A stretch of DNA of 64,000 bases from an uncultured Halieaceae bacterium (GCA_938074135.1 CALJFL010000048.1:1-64000), one strand, 5' to 3'. Counted from the first letter of the stretch, positions 1 through 10,957 are shown. Made by a program: numbers and translations. The notes: generated by a model not told the origin, from the sequence alone.

Positions 1-108
1 GCCCAGGAACTGGCTTTGCCACCGGTGAAGATCCACTGCTCGGTACTTGCCGAAGATGCGATTAAGGCAGCGGTCAAGGACCTGCGCGAGAAGCGGGGCG
101 ACAGCTAA
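1..108 (+). CDS. iscU: IscU Fe-S scaffold, 3' end only
   Basis: Partial gene: the window opens inside it and the last 35 codons plus a TAA stop are visible. The tail has the [19 protein letters not shown] stretch typical of IscU; the Cys in it is the conserved third cluster-ligand cysteine of the scaffold on which IscS-derived sulfur and iron form a [2Fe-2S] cluster. It lies 2 nt upstream of iscA and heads the visible part of an isc operon. The 5' part (and presumably iscR and iscS) is outside the window. Confidence 0.93.
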   Translation, partial: AQELALPPVKIHCSVLAEDAIKAAVKDLREKRGDS

Positions 109-110
109 CA

Positions 111-434
111 ATGGCGATCAGCGTTTCAGAGTCGGCAGCCAAACACGTTGCCTCACAGCTTGCCAGTCGCGGCAAGGGGCTGGGAATTCGCGTTGGTGTG
201 ACCACGTCAGGTTGCTCGGGCATGGCCTACGTGCTGGAATTCGTCGATGAATTGGCACCGGAGGACGAGGTGTTTGAAGGCCACGGCGTCAAGGTATTCG
301 TTGACCCTAAAAGCATGGTCTATCTGGACGGTACCGAGCTCGATTTCGTCCGTGAGGGTCTTAACGAGGGGCTTCAGTTTCGTAACCCCAATGTCCAGGG
401 TGAGTGTGGCTGCGGGGAGAGCTTCACCGTATAA
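111..434 (+). CDS. iscA: IscA A-type Fe-S carrier protein
   Basis: 107 residues, the usual length for IscA. A-type carriers bind iron or an Fe-S cluster and hand it to apo-proteins. The three invariant cysteines are present: C35 (in SGCSGMAY) and C99/C101 in the C-terminal ECGCGESF motif. It starts with ATG two bases after the iscU stop and precedes hscB by 24 nt, the normal isc order iscU-iscA-hscB-hscA-fdx-iscX, so function in housekeeping Fe-S assembly is secure. Confidence 0.96.
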   Translation: MAISVSESAAKHVASQLASRGKGLGIRVGVTTSGCSGMAYVLEFVDELAPEDEVFEGHGVKVFVDPKSMVYLDGTELDFVREGLNEGLQFRNPNVQGECGCGESFTV

Positions 435-458
435 CCGCGGCGCTGCCTTTCACCCGTC

Positions 459-1001
459 ATGCCCTATCCTGATTTCTCCCAGTCCTACTTCGAACTATTT
501 GATCTCCCGCAGGGCTTTAGCGTCGACTCCGGACTGCTCGGTGAGCGCTACAGACAGTTGCAGCGGGAACTCCACCCGGATCGTTTTGCCGGTGGAACGG
601 CCCAGGAGCAACGTCTGGCCGTGCAGTATTCAGGACTGGTCAACCAGGCCTACAACACCCTCAAACAGCCCCTTTCGCGTGCGCTGTATCTGCTGGAACT
701 GGCCGGCTGGACGGCAGAAGAAGTCTCCCGTCAGCAGATCGATGGCGGTTTCCTGATTGAGCAGATGGAGCTGCGGGAAAAGCTGGAGTCGCTACCGGGA
801 CTGGTCGACAGGGAGACTGTGCTTGAACATCTGCTGGCTGAACTTGCCGGCGACATCAAAGCCCACCAGAACGAATTTGTGCTGGCCTACGATGCTGCTA
901 ACCTGCAGGGCGCGGCCAGTGCCTGCGTCAAAATGCAGTATCTGGGTAAATTATTGATTGAGGCAGAGCAGGTCGAGTCAGACCTGCTGGAAGGTCACTA
1001 G
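459..1001 (+). CDS. hscB: HscB J-domain co-chaperone
   Basis: 180 residues (family about 170). The N-terminal J domain carries the HPD motif at residues 39-41, followed by DRF, which stimulates the ATPase of HscA. The C-terminal part (about 90-175) is the three-helix domain that binds IscU, with the [27 protein letters not shown] helix region visible. HscB delivers cluster-loaded IscU to HscA. The gene sits 8 nt before hscA in the isc operon. Confidence 0.95.
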   Translation: MPYPDFSQSYFELFDLPQGFSVDSGLLGERYRQLQRELHPDRFAGGTAQEQRLAVQYSGLVNQAYNTLKQPLSRALYLLELAGWTAEEVSRQQIDGGFLIEQMELREKLESLPGLVDRETVLEHLLAELAGDIKAHQNEFVLAYDAANLQGAASACVKMQYLGKLLIEAEQVESDLLEGH

Positions 1002-1009
1002 GGCAAGGC

Positions 1010-2896
1010 ATGGCATTGTTACAGATTGCAGAACCGGGTCAGTCCCCGCTGCCCCACTCGGTCAAGCGAGCGGTCGGGATCGACCTGGGTACCACCAATT
1101 CGCTGGTGGCCACGGTTCGCGGTGGCCGCGCCGCCGTCCTGCCCGACGAAGACGGCGCGGTAATGTTGCCATCGGTGGTCAACTACAGTGACCCCGCCAA
1201 GGCCCTGGTAGGGGCGGCTGCCCGTGAGCTGGCGCCTGTCCATCCCGCGGATACACTGGTTTCGGTCAAACGTTTCATGGGTCGAGGCCGTGACGACGCT
1301 GCTGAAGATGTCCGCCGTGCGCATTACGAACTGGCGGGCGAGGACGATGGCATGGTCAGCTTCCAGACCCGGTCTGGCCCGGTCAGCCCGGTTCAGGCAT
1401 CTGCTGAAATCCTGCGCTGCCTGCGCGAGCGTGCAGAAAAAACGCTGGATGCGAGTGTCGAAGGGGCGGTTATTACCGTGCCAGCCTATTTTGATGAGGC
1501 TCAGCGGCAGGCGACCAAGGACGCGGCGAGACTGGCTGGGCTGCCGGTACTGCGACTGCTGAACGAACCCACCGCCGCGGCAGTTGCCTACGGCCTTGAT
1601 TCGGCTGAGGAAGGCGTTATCGCGGTTTACGATCTCGGTGGCGGCACCTTTGATATCTCAATCTTGCGCCTGCATCGCGGAGTATTCGAGGTGCTTGCCA
1701 CTGGCGGCGATACCGCGCTTGGTGGTGACGACTTTGACGCAGCGGTGGTGAGCTGGATATTGCAGCAACTGGCGGCGACGGCACCTGCAGCGGGCGTCTC
1801 CCGGCAGCTGTCAGCACTCGCCCGCGACGTTAAGGAACAGCTGTCCGTCGATGAGTCAGTGACTTTCGAGCTTGCTGACATCGTGGCCGGAGCGACGGCG
1901 CTGGAATTGGACCGAGCGACCTTCGAGGGTCTTATCCAGACCCTGGTCAAGCGGACACTACTGGCCTGTCGGCGCTGCCTCAGGGATGCCGGTATTGAGG
2001 CCGCGGAGGTCGACAATATCGTGATGGTGGGCGGCTCCACCCGGGTACCATTGGTCAGGGAGGCGGTGGCGGATTTGTTCAACCGGGAACCCCTGCTGAA
2101 CATCGATCCCGACCAGGTGGTCGCCATTGGCGCTGCACAGCAAGCGGATATTCTCGTGGGCAACCGCGCCGAGGGTGACCTTTTATTGCTGGATGTTATT
2201 CCCCTGTCACTGGGGCTGGAGATGATGGGTGGCCTGGTCGAGAAGATTGTGCCTCGCAATACCACGATTCCGGTCGCCAGGGCGCAGGAATTCACGACCT
2301 ACAAAGACGGCCAGACAGCGCTGGCAGTGCACGTGGTACAGGGTGAGCGCGAGCTGGTAGACGACTGTCGTTCTCTGGCACGCTTCGAATTACGCGGCAT
2401 TCCCCCGATGGTCGCCGGCGCCGCGCGCATTAAAGTGACGTTTCAGGTTGACGCCGACGGGCTGCTGAATGTGTCCGCGGTAGAGCAAACCACCGGCGCG
2501 CAAAGTAGTGTCACCGTGAAGCCTTCCTTTGGCCTTGCCGAGGAAGAGATCGCAGACATGTTGCAATCCTCCTACAGTCACGCCAGTGAGGATATGCTGG
2601 CCCGCAAGCTCGCCGAGCAGAGGCTGGATGCACAGCAATTGCTTGAGGGGCTGGATGCAGCACTGCAGGCGGATGGCCAGCAGTTACTTGACGACGGTGA
2701 GAGGGCGGCCCTGGCGCAACAGATGGACGCCGTGCGGCAGCAGTTGCGCGACGAGGATATTGATGCCCTTCGCCTGGCCACGGAGTCGCTGGGGCGAGCC
2801 AGTGAAACGTTTGCCACCCGGCGGATGGACAGGAGTATTCGCCAGGCTCTGGCGGGGGTCTCCCTGGATGAATTGGATGATGAGGTAGAGAAATAA
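1010..2896 (+). CDS. hscA: HscA Hsp70-type chaperone for Fe-S transfer
   Basis: 628 residues, standard for HscA. The N-terminal actin-like ATPase domain shows the phosphate-1 motif GIDLGTTNS (about residues 23-31), the [11 protein letters not shown] phosphate-2 motif and the VGGSTRVP adenosine motif; the C-terminal third is the substrate-binding domain and helical lid. With HscB it drives ATP-dependent release of clusters from IscU. The stop codon shares one base with the fdx ATG (TAATG), so the two are translationally coupled. Confidence 0.96.
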   Translation: MALLQIAEPGQSPLPHSVKRAVGIDLGTTNSLVATVRGGRAAVLPDEDGAVMLPSVVNYSDPAKALVGAAARELAPVHPADTLVSVKRFMGRGRDDAAEDVRRAHYELAGEDDGMVSFQTRSGPVSPVQASAEILRCLRERAEKTLDASVEGAVITVPAYFDEAQRQATKDAARLAGLPVLRLLNEPTAAAVAYGLDSAEEGVIAVYDLGGGTFDISILRLHRGVFEVLATGGDTALGGDDFDAAVVSWILQQLAATAPAAGVSRQLSALARDVKEQLSVDESVTFELADIVAGATALELDRATFEGLIQTLVKRTLLACRRCLRDAGIEAAEVDNIVMVGGSTRVPLVREAVADLFNREPLLNIDPDQVVAIGAAQQADILVGNRAEGDLLLLDVIPLSLGLEMMGGLVEKIVPRNTTIPVARAQEFTTYKDGQTALAVHVVQGERELVDDCRSLARFELRGIPPMVAGAARIKVTFQVDADGLLNVSAVEQTTGAQSSVTVKPSFGLAEEEIADMLQSSYSHASEDMLARKLAEQRLDAQQLLEGLDAALQADGQQLLDDGERAALAQQMDAVRQQLRDEDIDALRLATESLGRASETFATRRMDRSIRQALAGVSLDELDDEVEK

Positions 2897-3234
2897 TGAC
2901 CCGTATTGTGGTGTTGCCTAATGAGACCCTCTGTCCCGAGGGCGCGGTGGTAGAGGCGGAGCCGGGTGAAAGTATTTGTCGCGCCTTGCTGCGTAACGAT
3001 ATAGAAATTGAACACGCCTGCGAGATGTCCTGCGCCTGCACGACCTGTCATGTGATCGTGCGTGAAGGTTATGACTCGATGGAGGAGGCAGATGAGCTCG
3101 AGGACGACTACCTTGATATGGCCTGGGGCCTGGAGCCCGATTCCCGCCTCAGTTGTCAGGCTATAGTCGCCGATGAAGACCTGGTGGTAGAGATTCCCCG
3201 TTACACGATCAATATGGTTTCCGAGCGTCACTGA
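2896..3234 (+). CDS. fdx: isc-type [2Fe-2S] ferredoxin
   Basis: 112 residues. The adrenodoxin-type ferredoxin fold is shown by the ligand set C42, C48, C51 (in ACEMSCACTTC) and C87 (SCQA); C46 is the extra cysteine also common in Isc ferredoxins. It supplies electrons for cluster assembly on IscU. ATG overlaps the hscA stop by one base. It is followed after 35 nt by iscX with its own GGAGG-type ribosome site. Confidence 0.95.
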   Translation: MTRIVVLPNETLCPEGAVVEAEPGESICRALLRNDIEIEHACEMSCACTTCHVIVREGYDSMEEADELEDDYLDMAWGLEPDSRLSCQAIVADEDLVVEIPRYTINMVSERH

Positions 3235-3269
3235 CCTGATGCGCATCAAACTGTTGGAGGATTAGCACA

Positions 3270-3464
3270 ATGCTTTGGACAGACGTTAACGATATCGCCA
3301 TTGAACTTAGCGAAGCCCACCCCGACGTGGATCCGCTAGCCCTGAACTTCGTTGATTTACGCAATTGGGTCATGCAACTCGCCGATTTTGACGACGACCC
3401 GGAGCGCTGTGGTGAGAAAATCCTCGAGGCAATTCAGGCGGCCTGGATCGAAGAGCTGGAATAA
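3270..3464 (+). CDS. iscX: IscX (YfhJ) Fe-S assembly modulator
   Basis: 64 residues, acidic, matching the IscX family in length and in the motif LRNWVMQLADFDDDPERCGEKILEAIQAAWIEE. IscX binds IscS and iron and tunes the rate of cluster formation. A GGAGG ribosome site lies just upstream of the ATG. It is the last isc gene here; a short hairpin follows the stop. Confidence 0.94.
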   Translation: MLWTDVNDIAIELSEAHPDVDPLALNFVDLRNWVMQLADFDDDPERCGEKILEAIQAAWIEELE

Positions 3465-3478
3465 GGCGCATTCGCGCC
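3465..3478 (+). terminator. Short hairpin at the end of the isc operon
   Basis: GGCGC-ATTC-GCGCC directly after the iscX stop codon: five GC pairs with a four-base loop. No proper U-run follows, so it is at best a weak terminator or an mRNA 3' end. The next gene has its own promoter-like element about 110 bp on. Confidence 0.3.
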
Positions 3479-3587
3479 CTCCGTGAAATTTCCCTATTTC
3501 TTAGCCTTTCACCTAACCCTCTGATTTAAAAGGGAAAGAATCTTTCCTGCACCGGTATTAGAGGGTGAAACCAACGGCCAAAGCCCG

Positions 3588-3593
3588 TATAAT
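3588..3593 (+). promoter_or_regulatory. -10 element TATAAT upstream of ndk
   Basis: A perfect TATAAT lies 95 bp before the ndk ATG. The -35 region at about 3565-3570 (GTGAAA) is poor, so strength depends on the -10. It would start a transcript running from ndk into rlmN and pilF. Confidence 0.45.
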
Positions 3594-3688
3594 TGCGCCG
3601 CTTCCGGCATGCATCTCTTTGCGTCTGGCGAAAACGCTGCGCGGTGGGGGTGTGTGCACCTGACCTTTTGTTTTCTGGAGATAGTTTG

Positions 3689-4117
3689 ATGGCTGTAGAG
3701 CGTACCCTTTCAATTATCAAGCCCGACGCGGTTGCCAAGAATGTTATTGGCAAGATTTACTCGCGGTTTGAGACCAATGGCCTACAGATAGTGGCCGCTA
3801 AAATGTTGCGCCTCAGCGACGACAAGGCTGGCGGATTTTATGCCGAACATAGAGAGCGCCCTTTTTTCCCTGCCCTTATTGAATTCATGACCTCTGGTCC
3901 GGTTGTGGTTCAGGTGCTGGAAGGCGAAGGCGCTGTGGCGAAGAATCGTGAGTTGATGGGGGCGACCAACCCACAGGAAGCGGCTGAGGGAACTATCCGG
4001 GCCGACTTCGCTGAGTCGATCGATGCCAATGCAGTGCACGGTTCGGATTCAGCTGAATCCGCCGCGCGCGAGATTGCCTATTTCTTCGATGCCAACGAGC
4101 TGTGTGAGCGCTCCTGA
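3689..4117 (+). CDS. ndk: Nucleoside diphosphate kinase
   Basis: 142 residues. Ndk transfers the gamma phosphate from ATP to NDPs through a phospho-histidine; that histidine is H117 in NAVHGSDS. The N terminus [15 protein letters not shown] is canonical, so the ATG at 3689 with CTGGAG about 10 bases upstream is preferred over the in-frame ATG at 3593, which would add 32 unrelated residues. rlmN follows after 12 nt. Confidence 0.97.
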   Translation: MAVERTLSIIKPDAVAKNVIGKIYSRFETNGLQIVAAKMLRLSDDKAGGFYAEHRERPFFPALIEFMTSGPVVVQVLEGEGAVAKNRELMGATNPQEAAEGTIRADFAESIDANAVHGSDSAESAAREIAYFFDANELCERS

Positions 4118-4129
4118 TACCTGCCGCGA

Positions 4130-5281
4130 ATGTCTTCAGTCCTCGCCACCAGCAGTGATAGCCAGCAGGCAAAAGTAAACCTGCTGGGTTTGACGCGCGC
4201 GCAAATGGAGCAGTTCTTTCTCGATCAGGGAGAGAAGAAGTTCCGCGCGCAACAGGTGCTGAAGTGGATACATCACCAGGGTGTATGCGATATCGAGGAA
4301 ATGACGAATCTTGGCAAGGCACTGCGCGAGAAACTACAGCGCATCGCAGAAGTAAGGCCGCCGGAAATTGTCAGCCAGCACGACTCCAACGACGGGACCC
4401 GCAAGTGGGCGATCCGTGTCGAAGGTGGCGGCCTCATAGAAACGGTGCTTATTCCCGACGGCAACCGTGCCACCCTGTGTGTTTCGTCCCAGGTGGGCTG
4501 CAGCCTCGATTGCAGCTTTTGCAGTACTGGCAAGCAGGGGTTCATGCAAGACCTCAGCGCCGCGGAGATCATTGGCCAGGTGTGGCTCGCGATTGACTCC
4601 TACGGCGCATTCCAGTCGGGCAAGGGCCGGGTGGTCACCAATGTTGTGATGATGGGGATGGGTGAGCCGCTACTGAATTTCGATAGCGTGGTCGCTTCCA
4701 TGGACCTGATGATGGAAGATCTGGCCTACGGAATATCCAAGCGCAAGGTGACTCTCAGTACCTCGGGTGTGGTGCCAGCATTGGATCGGCTGCGTGAAGT
4801 TAGCGAAGCGTCACTCGCCGTGTCGCTGCATGCCCCCAATGATGCCCTGCGTGACAAACTGGTACCCATCAACCGTAAGTACCCGATTGCTGCTTTGCTG
4901 GAAAGCTGCCGCAAATATATCGATGCCCAGAGCGATAAAAAACGTGTGGTAACGGTCGAGTACACGCTGATGGCGGGGGTGAATGACCAGCCTGAACAAG
5001 CCCGTGAACTGGCTGTTCTATTGGCGGATTTCCCCTGCAAGATAAATCTGATTCCATTCAATCCATTTCCCCAATCCGGCTATGAGCGGCCCAGCGGCAA
5101 TGCCGTTTCGCGGTTCTGGCAAGTTCTGGTCGATGCGGGCTATATTGTTACTGTCCGGACCACCCGCGGCGATGATATCGATGCCGCGTGCGGCCAGTTG
5201 GTTGGCCAGGTGGTGGATCGCACGCGTCGCAGTGAGCGCTATCGCGAAGCCAATCTAGCCAAGGGGGTACAGGCGGGGTGA
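4130..5281 (+). CDS. rlmN: Dual-specificity 23S rRNA/tRNA m2A methyltransferase
   Basis: 383 residues. Radical-SAM enzyme that makes 2-methyladenosine at A2503 of 23S rRNA and A37 of some tRNAs. The 4Fe-4S motif is CSLDCSFC (C124, C128, C131); the acceptor cysteine pair is completed by the cysteine of the C-terminal DIDAACGQL. Placement between ndk and pilF is the standard gammaproteobacterial order. The stop overlaps the following GTG start. Confidence 0.96.
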   Translation: MSSVLATSSDSQQAKVNLLGLTRAQMEQFFLDQGEKKFRAQQVLKWIHHQGVCDIEEMTNLGKALREKLQRIAEVRPPEIVSQHDSNDGTRKWAIRVEGGGLIETVLIPDGNRATLCVSSQVGCSLDCSFCSTGKQGFMQDLSAAEIIGQVWLAIDSYGAFQSGKGRVVTNVVMMGMGEPLLNFDSVVASMDLMMEDLAYGISKRKVTLSTSGVVPALDRLREVSEASLAVSLHAPNDALRDKLVPINRKYPIAALLESCRKYIDAQSDKKRVVTVEYTLMAGVNDQPEQARELAVLLADFPCKINLIPFNPFPQSGYERPSGNAVSRFWQVLVDAGYIVTVRTTRGDDIDAACGQLVGQVVDRTRRSERYREANLAKGVQAG

Positions 5282-6066
5282 ATATTCTGAATATGCACAG
5301 GGTTTTTCGGCTGCTGACGGCAGTGGGTGTGTTAGCCGCTTTGACGGCCTGCGTTACGACGACGGAAAGCGTGTTTACCGACGATGCGTCCCCGGAAAAA
5401 GCCCAGCAGAAACGCGTAGCGTTGGCCCGTCAGTATATCGGCGAGGGTAACTGGGATGACGCCAAGCGCAACCTCGCCATCGCGGTGGAAATAAATGACA
5501 AGAATGCCGAGGTATACGAGGCTTTTGCCCTCGTCTACCAGAGCACCGGTGAGACCGAGCTGGCCGAGGAAAACTTTAAAAAGGCGATCAAACTCGACAA
5601 GAATTTTTCCCGTGCCCGCAATAACTACGCGGCCTTCCTGTTCAGCCAGGAGCGGTACAAGGAAGCCGAGGCCGAATTAAACTATGTGGTGAAAGATACG
5701 CTGTATCCTGGTCGCCCGCAGGCCTTTGTTAATCTCGGCCTGTGCCGCGTGCAATTGTTCGACCCGCAGGGTGCGGAAGAGGCTTTTGTAAGGGCGCTGG
5801 CTATGGACCGGCGCAACCCGATCTCCCTGCTGGAACTTGCCCAGTTGCGTCTGGATGCCAAGGATTATGCGTCGGCAGAGCAGTACTACGCGGGTTATCG
5901 CAAAGTGGTCCCCCAACAATCTTCCCGTGCCCTTTGGCTGGGCGTGAGATTGGCCCGGGCCCAGGGTGATCGCGACGCAGAGAGCAGCTACGCCCTGGCT
6001 TTGCGCAATCGCTATCCTGACTCCGCGGAATACCAGGCCTACAAACGCACGACTGTTGGTAGCTGA
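5278..6066 (+). CDS. pilF: PilF/PilW type IV pilus biogenesis lipoprotein
   Basis: 262 residues from GTG at 5278, which overlaps the rlmN stop (GTGA); ATG at 5293 is an alternative. The N terminus is a lipoprotein signal ending in LTAC, followed by about six tetratricopeptide repeats (for example the [16 protein letters not shown] unit). PilF is the pilotin that sends the secretin PilQ to the outer membrane. No other pilus gene is in the window; this location is conserved in pilus-bearing gammaproteobacteria. Confidence 0.88.
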   Translation: MNILNMHRVFRLLTAVGVLAALTACVTTTESVFTDDASPEKAQQKRVALARQYIGEGNWDDAKRNLAIAVEINDKNAEVYEAFALVYQSTGETELAEENFKKAIKLDKNFSRARNNYAAFLFSQERYKEAEAELNYVVKDTLYPGRPQAFVNLGLCRVQLFDPQGAEEAFVRALAMDRRNPISLLELAQLRLDAKDYASAEQYYAGYRKVVPQQSSRALWLGVRLARAQGDRDAESSYALALRNRYPDSAEYQAYKRTTVGS

Positions 6067-6076
6067 CGAGGTGTCG

Positions 6077-6571
6077 GTGGACAGGGCTGAGCAGCAGCTT
6101 GATTTTGTAGCGCTATCGCCCGGAGCGATGTTGCGCGCCGCGCGCGAGGCTCAGCAGATGTCCGATCGTGAAGCAGCCGAGAGGCTCAACTGGTTGCCCA
6201 GTTATGTGCCTATGATTGAGCGGGACGATTATCAGTCCCTGCGCAGCCCGGCCTTTGCCCGCGGTTATATTCGCGCTTACGGTAAGCTGCTGCAACTTGA
6301 CGAAGAAGAGTTGATCGCGGCCTTTGAAGTTCTTACCGATGGTGCCATTGAAGGAGGCAGAGGTAAGCGGGTGATTACCGAGCCCTTGCAACTGCAGCGT
6401 ACCGGTTGGGGTATTGTGATTGGCCTGTTGGTACTGGGCCTGCTCGTTGCCGGCTTGTGGTGGTGGCAGACCGGCCAGGGCCGTGAGACGGCGGCGCTAC
6501 AGTCGACGCTGCCCGGGCAGCTTTCGGACAGCCGCGCGCCCTTACTACCGCATAGAGATCTTGAAGGCTAG
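6077..6571 (+). CDS. RodZ-like helix-turn-helix membrane protein, short form
   Basis: 164 residues from GTG 6077, chosen because GAGG ends 5 nt upstream and the pilF stop lies just before. Residues 15-85 form a RodZ-type HTH (LREAREAQ-like start, [23 protein letters not shown]), then a linker and one transmembrane segment at about 111-130. Full RodZ (about 330 residues) anchors MreB and has a periplasmic beta domain (DUF4115); here only some 34 residues follow the membrane span. The gene sits in the usual rodZ place between pilF and ispG, so it is the rodZ locus with a missing periplasmic domain. Confidence 0.82.
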   Translation: MDRAEQQLDFVALSPGAMLRAAREAQQMSDREAAERLNWLPSYVPMIERDDYQSLRSPAFARGYIRAYGKLLQLDEEELIAAFEVLTDGAIEGGRGKRVITEPLQLQRTGWGIVIGLLVLGLLVAGLWWWQTGQGRETAALQSTLPGQLSDSRAPLLPHRDLEG

Positions 6572-6573
6572 TT

Positions 6574-7704
6574 ATGAACATAGAGTCACCAATCAAGCGC
6601 CGCCACAGCCGCCAGATAATGGTTGGTGACGTGCCGGTGGGTGGTGATGCTCCGATCAGCGTGCAGAGTATGACCAACACCGAAACCTGCGACGTCGCGG
6701 CCACGGTTGCCCAGGTGCAGGCGATACATGACGCTGGTGCCGACATTGTTCGTATTTCGGTACCCAGCATGGATGCGGCCGAGGCATTTCGGGAAATCAG
6801 GGCCCAGGTGACGGTTCCTCTGGTGGCCGACATTCACTTCGATCATAAAATTGCTCTGAAGGTCGCCGAGTACGGCGTCGATTGCCTGCGGATCAATCCC
6901 GGCAATATAGGACGTGACGACAAGGTACGGGAAGTGATTAATAGCGCGCGTGACAAGGGTATTCCGATCCGTATCGGTGTGAATGCAGGCTCACTCAGCA
7001 AGGAGCTGCAGCGCAAGTACGGAGAGCCTACCGCCGAGGCGCTGGTGGAATCCGCCATGCACCATGTGGATATTCTGGATAAATTCGACTATCCGGACTT
7101 CAAAGTCAGCGTGAAGGCCTCCGAAGTGTTTATGGCGGTAGCCGCCTACCGATTGCTGGCCGAGAAAATCGATCAACCGCTGCATCTTGGAATCACCGAG
7201 GCCGGTGGCCTGCGTGGCGGCACAGTGAAGTCGGCCGTGGGGCTGGGTATGTTGTTGATGGACGGCATAGGTGACACCATTCGCATTTCGCTGGCCGCTG
7301 ATCCGGTGGAAGAGGTCAAGGTTGGTTTCGAGATTCTAAAAAGTCTGAAGTTACGTACCAACGGTATTAACTTTATCGCCTGTCCCAGCTGCTCCCGACA
7401 GAACTTTGACGTCATTGGGACGATGAATGTGCTGGAACAACGCCTCGAAGATATTCGTACGCCTATGGATGTCGCGGTGATCGGCTGTATTGTCAATGGC
7501 CCAGGCGAGGCCAAGGAAGCCGATGTCGGCCTGACCGGGGCCAGCCCCAGCAATCTCATTTACGTCAATGGTGAGCCCGATCATAAGGTGAGTAATGAGG
7601 ATTTTGTCGATCATCTTGAACAGGTAATTCGGCAGCGCGCTACGAAACTGGAAGAAGAACGTGCAGCGGCGGATGAACAACTCATCCATAGAGCCCCTGC
7701 CTGA
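6574..7704 (+). CDS. ispG: 4-hydroxy-3-methylbut-2-enyl diphosphate synthase
   Basis: 376 residues. Penultimate MEP-pathway enzyme for isoprenoids; converts MEcPP to HMBPP with a 4Fe-4S cluster. The cluster ligands are visible as ACPSC and as the cysteine of [12 protein letters not shown] near the C terminus, and the N terminus has the [32 protein letters not shown] start. It begins 2 nt after the rodZ-like gene and is followed by hisS, the normal neighbour. Confidence 0.96.
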   Translation: MNIESPIKRRHSRQIMVGDVPVGGDAPISVQSMTNTETCDVAATVAQVQAIHDAGADIVRISVPSMDAAEAFREIRAQVTVPLVADIHFDHKIALKVAEYGVDCLRINPGNIGRDDKVREVINSARDKGIPIRIGVNAGSLSKELQRKYGEPTAEALVESAMHHVDILDKFDYPDFKVSVKASEVFMAVAAYRLLAEKIDQPLHLGITEAGGLRGGTVKSAVGLGMLLMDGIGDTIRISLAADPVEEVKVGFEILKSLKLRTNGINFIACPSCSRQNFDVIGTMNVLEQRLEDIRTPMDVAVIGCIVNGPGEAKEADVGLTGASPSNLIYVNGEPDHKVSNEDFVDHLEQVIRQRATKLEEERAAADEQLIHRAPA

Positions 7705-7729
7705 AGACTGTACACCCGCGGGAGAATTC

Positions 7730-9007
7730 GTGAGTAATTTCAGAGCCATTCGGGGAATGAACGACATTCTTCCGGATGAGACACCTTACTGGCAACTGCT
7801 GGAGGCCACTGTTGGCGATCTGCTGGCCAGTTATGGCTACGGCGAAATTCGTCTGCCTCTCGTCGAGCAAACAGAATTATTCTCCCGCTCCATTGGCGAA
7901 GTCACCGACATCGTCGAGAAGGAAATGTACAGCTTTGCCGATCGCAAGGGCGATAGCCTGAGTCTGCGCCCGGAAGGTACGGCCGGTTGCGTCAGGGCGG
8001 TAATTCAGCAGGGCTTGCTCATAGGTAGCCAGCGCTTGTGGTACAGCGGCCCGATGTTCCGTTACGAGCGTCCGCAAAAGGGCAGGCAGCGTCAGTTTCA
8101 CCAGATCGGTGTCGAGGCCTTTGGTATCGCCACGCCGGACATAGATGCTGAACTCATTCTCATTACTGCCCGTTTATGGCGACAACTGGGCTTGGGTGAC
8201 AGCGTTGAATTACAGCTCAACTCAATCGGCAGCAGTGAAGCCAGGTCGGCTTATCGAACGGCTCTGGTGGCGTATCTTGAAAGTCACCGTGAGGCTCTGG
8301 ACGAGGACAGTCAGCGCCGCCTGGACAGTAATCCTCTGCGGATTCTGGACAGCAAAAATGCGGATACCCAGGCACTGCTGGATTCGGCCCCCTCCCTAGC
8401 CGATTACCTCGACGAGGAATCCCGCGAGGACTTTGAAAAGCTCTGTGCGTTACTGACCGCGGCGGGTGTGCCGTTTGTGATTAATCCAAGGTTGGTGCGC
8501 GGGCTTGATTACTACAACAAGACCGTATTCGAATGGGTTACCAGTCGCCTGGGTGCACAGGGCACTATCTGTGCCGGCGGTCGCTATGATGGTCTGGTAG
8601 AGCAGCTCGGCGGCAAGTCCACGCCCGGTGTCGGTTTCGCCATGGGTATGGAGCGGCTGGTGCTGCTGCTCGCTGAATTGGGCCGGCAGGTACCCGCGAC
8701 TGCGGCTGACGTTTATGTAGTGGCCGTGGGGGACGACGCGGTTGCTACGGCACTGGCCAGCGCGGAGGCGCTGCGCGATGCCATGCCCGGCATACGCCTG
8801 GTGCAAAATGTCGGCGGTGGCAGTTTCAAAAGTCAGATGAAGAAAGCGGATAAAAGCGGCGCCAGTGTCGCTCTTATCTGGGGTGAGGACGAGGTCGCAG
8901 CCGGCCGCGTGACAATGAAAACACTACGCGGGCAGAGCGAACAGCATTCGCTACCCGTCGAAGAACTGACCGGGGCTTTGCAAGTGGCGCTGGTCGATAA
9001 CAGTTAA
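7730..9007 (+). CDS. hisS: Histidyl-tRNA synthetase
   Basis: 425 residues, class II synthetase. Motif 2 ([19 protein letters not shown] region), the [14 protein letters not shown] histidine-binding loop and motif 3 ([11 protein letters not shown]) are present, followed by an anticodon-binding domain. GTG at 7730 with GGAG 5 nt upstream gives the usual N terminus [14 protein letters not shown]; longer in-frame starts would run into ispG and add non-conserved residues. Spacing to ispG is 25 nt. Confidence 0.95.
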   Translation: MSNFRAIRGMNDILPDETPYWQLLEATVGDLLASYGYGEIRLPLVEQTELFSRSIGEVTDIVEKEMYSFADRKGDSLSLRPEGTAGCVRAVIQQGLLIGSQRLWYSGPMFRYERPQKGRQRQFHQIGVEAFGIATPDIDAELILITARLWRQLGLGDSVELQLNSIGSSEARSAYRTALVAYLESHREALDEDSQRRLDSNPLRILDSKNADTQALLDSAPSLADYLDEESREDFEKLCALLTAAGVPFVINPRLVRGLDYYNKTVFEWVTSRLGAQGTICAGGRYDGLVEQLGGKSTPGVGFAMGMERLVLLLAELGRQVPATAADVYVVAVGDDAVATALASAEALRDAMPGIRLVQNVGGGSFKSQMKKADKSGASVALIWGEDEVAAGRVTMKTLRGQSEQHSLPVEELTGALQVALVDNS

Positions 9008-9028
9008 TGTAGCAAGGAACAGAGAAAC

Positions 9029-9778
9029 GTGGATACATACCGCACAGAAGAAGAACAGGTCGAGGCTCTAAAGCGCTGGTGGGAGGAGAACGGCCGATCA
9101 ACGATCGCCGCAATTGTACTGGCGGTGGTGGCCGGATTTGGCTGGCAGGGTTGGAAGAACTACGACCAGGACCAGCAGCAGGCCGCGTCGGATAGTTATC
9201 AGTCTCTATTGCAGGCAATGAGTGGAGCGCAGCAGGGTGAGATTGAGGAGTCTGTAGCCGTGGAGCTTGCGGACCAACTCAAGCAGGCCCATGTTGGCAG
9301 CACGTATGCCCAGTTTGCCGCGCTTCATCTGGCGCGCATGGCGGTGGAAAACGGTGACCTGCCCAAGGCTGAAGCTGAGTTGCGTTGGGTTCTGGCGAAG
9401 GCCGGAAAGGGGACTGATATAGCGCAAGTGACAGAGCTGCGCCTGGCCCGGGTGTTGGCAGCTCGTGGCGATACCGAGCAGGCACTGGCGATACTCGAAG
9501 CTGCCTCAGATAACCCTTACCAGGCTTCCTATGAATCCGCGCGCGGCGATATATTGCTGGGCCTGGGGCGGGAAGTCGAGGCACGCGAAGCGTATACGCG
9601 AGCCCTTAACCTGGCGACGGCTGAGTCCACCCAGCCCAACCTGGCGATGCTTGAGCAGAAGTTGCAAAGCCTGAACCCTGTTCCAGAAAGAGTCCTGGAA
9701 ACACCAGCTAGTGCGGCGCCTGTCGCTACTGAATCTGGCACCACAGAGGCGCCGGTAACCCCGGCACAGGAGGGCTAG
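9029..9778 (+). CDS. yfgM: YfgM-type ancillary SecYEG translocon subunit
   Basis: 249 residues from GTG 9029; the opening YRTEEEQVEALKRWWEENG matches the YfgM family. One transmembrane segment at about 24-42, then periplasmic TPR-like repeats and a Pro/Ala/Thr-rich tail. YfgM works with PpiD at the Sec translocon. It lies between hisS and bamB as in most gammaproteobacteria. Confidence 0.9.
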   Translation: MDTYRTEEEQVEALKRWWEENGRSTIAAIVLAVVAGFGWQGWKNYDQDQQQAASDSYQSLLQAMSGAQQGEIEESVAVELADQLKQAHVGSTYAQFAALHLARMAVENGDLPKAEAELRWVLAKAGKGTDIAQVTELRLARVLAARGDTEQALAILEAASDNPYQASYESARGDILLGLGREVEAREAYTRALNLATAESTQPNLAMLEQKLQSLNPVPERVLETPASAAPVATESGTTEAPVTPAQEG

Positions 9779-9781
9779 ATC

Positions 9782-10957
9782 ATGGCTACAACGGTTCGCG
9801 CGGTTCTTATTCTATTCATGCTTTTGAGTCTTGGCGCCTGTAGCACGGTAAAGGGTTGGTTCGCCGATGACGACGACGACGCGACGGCACCGGCAGAGTT
9901 GGTCAAGTTCGAAGAGACGGTAAAAATCAAAAAGCTCTGGTCTACCGGGGTAGGTGATGGACAGGGCAAGGGCCTGTACAAGCTGCAGCCTGTGATGACA
10001 GCAACCACTATCTACGCAGCGTCGGCAGAGGGCGAGGTTAAGGCAGTGGAGCGCACCCGTGGCAAAAAGCTGTGGGATACCGACCTGGAAGTCGGCTTGT
10101 CTGGCGGAGTGGGCCACTACGAGGACTCTCTGTTCCTGGGTAGCAGCGATGGCTCGGTTATGCGCCTCGATGCCAACAGCGGTGCAGTTGTATGGAGTAC
10201 AAAGCTGACCGGTGAGATATTGGCGCCACCGCAGGGAGACGGCAGGGTCGTGGTAGCGCAGTCTTACGACGGTAAACTACAGGGCCTGGATTTCGACAGC
10301 GGAGAAAAGCTCTGGACCTACGACAGTAATGTACCGGTGCTGACTATTCGGGGTACCGGCACGCCGATATTACGCAATAACGTGGTATACGCCGGTTTTG
10401 CCAATGGCCGTGTACTGGCGTTTAGTGCCAGAACCGGTGCTACCCTCTGGGAAGCCCGGGTGGCCATTTCCCAGGGGCGTTCGGAAATCGAGCGGATAGT
10501 GGACATTGATGGCGCCATGGCCCTTGAGGGAAATGAGTTGTACGCGGCCAGCTATCAGGGTCGTGTCGTGGCTATCGATGCGACCAATGGCCGTAAGGTG
10601 TGGCAGCGCAATGTATCGTCGTTCTCAGGGGTCAGCCAGGGCTTTGGTAATGTCTACGTCACGGACGAAGACGGTACCGTCACCGCTTATCTGCGTAATG
10701 GTCAGGGCCTTCGCTGGCAGCAGGATGCGCTGGCCTACAGGGAGTTATCTCGTCCCACGCCCGTGAGTAGCTATGTGGCCGTCGCCGATCTGGAGGGTTA
10801 CATTCATTTGATGTCGCAGGTGGACGGTGAGTTTGCCGGTCGGGTGAAGGCCGATGGCAAGGGCGCGCGCGCCGATATGCTGGCCGATGGCAATATACTC
10901 TACGTGTATGGCAATAGCGGCAAGCTGATCGCCTATGAGATAACCCCCAGGAACTAG
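9782..10957 (+). CDS. bamB: Outer membrane assembly lipoprotein BamB
   Basis: 391 residues. Signal peptide ends in the lipobox LGAC with lipidated C20; the rest is an eight-bladed beta-propeller of PQQ-like repeats with recurring W-T/D and G-x-V-x-A-L-D-x-x-x-G motifs. BamB is a subunit of the BAM complex that inserts outer-membrane beta barrels. GGAGG precedes the ATG, 3 nt after the yfgM stop; der follows. Confidence 0.95.
   Translation: MATTVRAVLILFMLLSLGACSTVKGWFADDDDDATAPAELVKFEETVKIKKLWSTGVGDGQGKGLYKLQPVMTATTIYAASAEGEVKAVERTRGKKLWDTDLEVGLSGGVGHYEDSLFLGSSDGSVMRLDANSGAVVWSTKLTGEILAPPQGDGRVVVAQSYDGKLQGLDFDSGEKLWTYDSNVPVLTIRGTGTPILRNNVVYAGFANGRVLAFSARTGATLWEARVAISQGRSEIERIVDIDGAMALEGNELYAASYQGRVVAIDATNGRKVWQRNVSSFSGVSQGFGNVYVTDEDGTVTAYLRNGQGLRWQQDALAYRELSRPTPVSSYVAVADLEGYIHLMSQVDGEFAGRVKADGKGARADMLADGNILYVYGNSGKLIAYEITPRN

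Noticed and set aside
3593..3688. Longer N terminus for ndk from an upstream in-frame ATG
   Set aside because: The extra 32 residues are not Ndk-like and overlap the predicted -10; a good ribosome site precedes ATG 3689.
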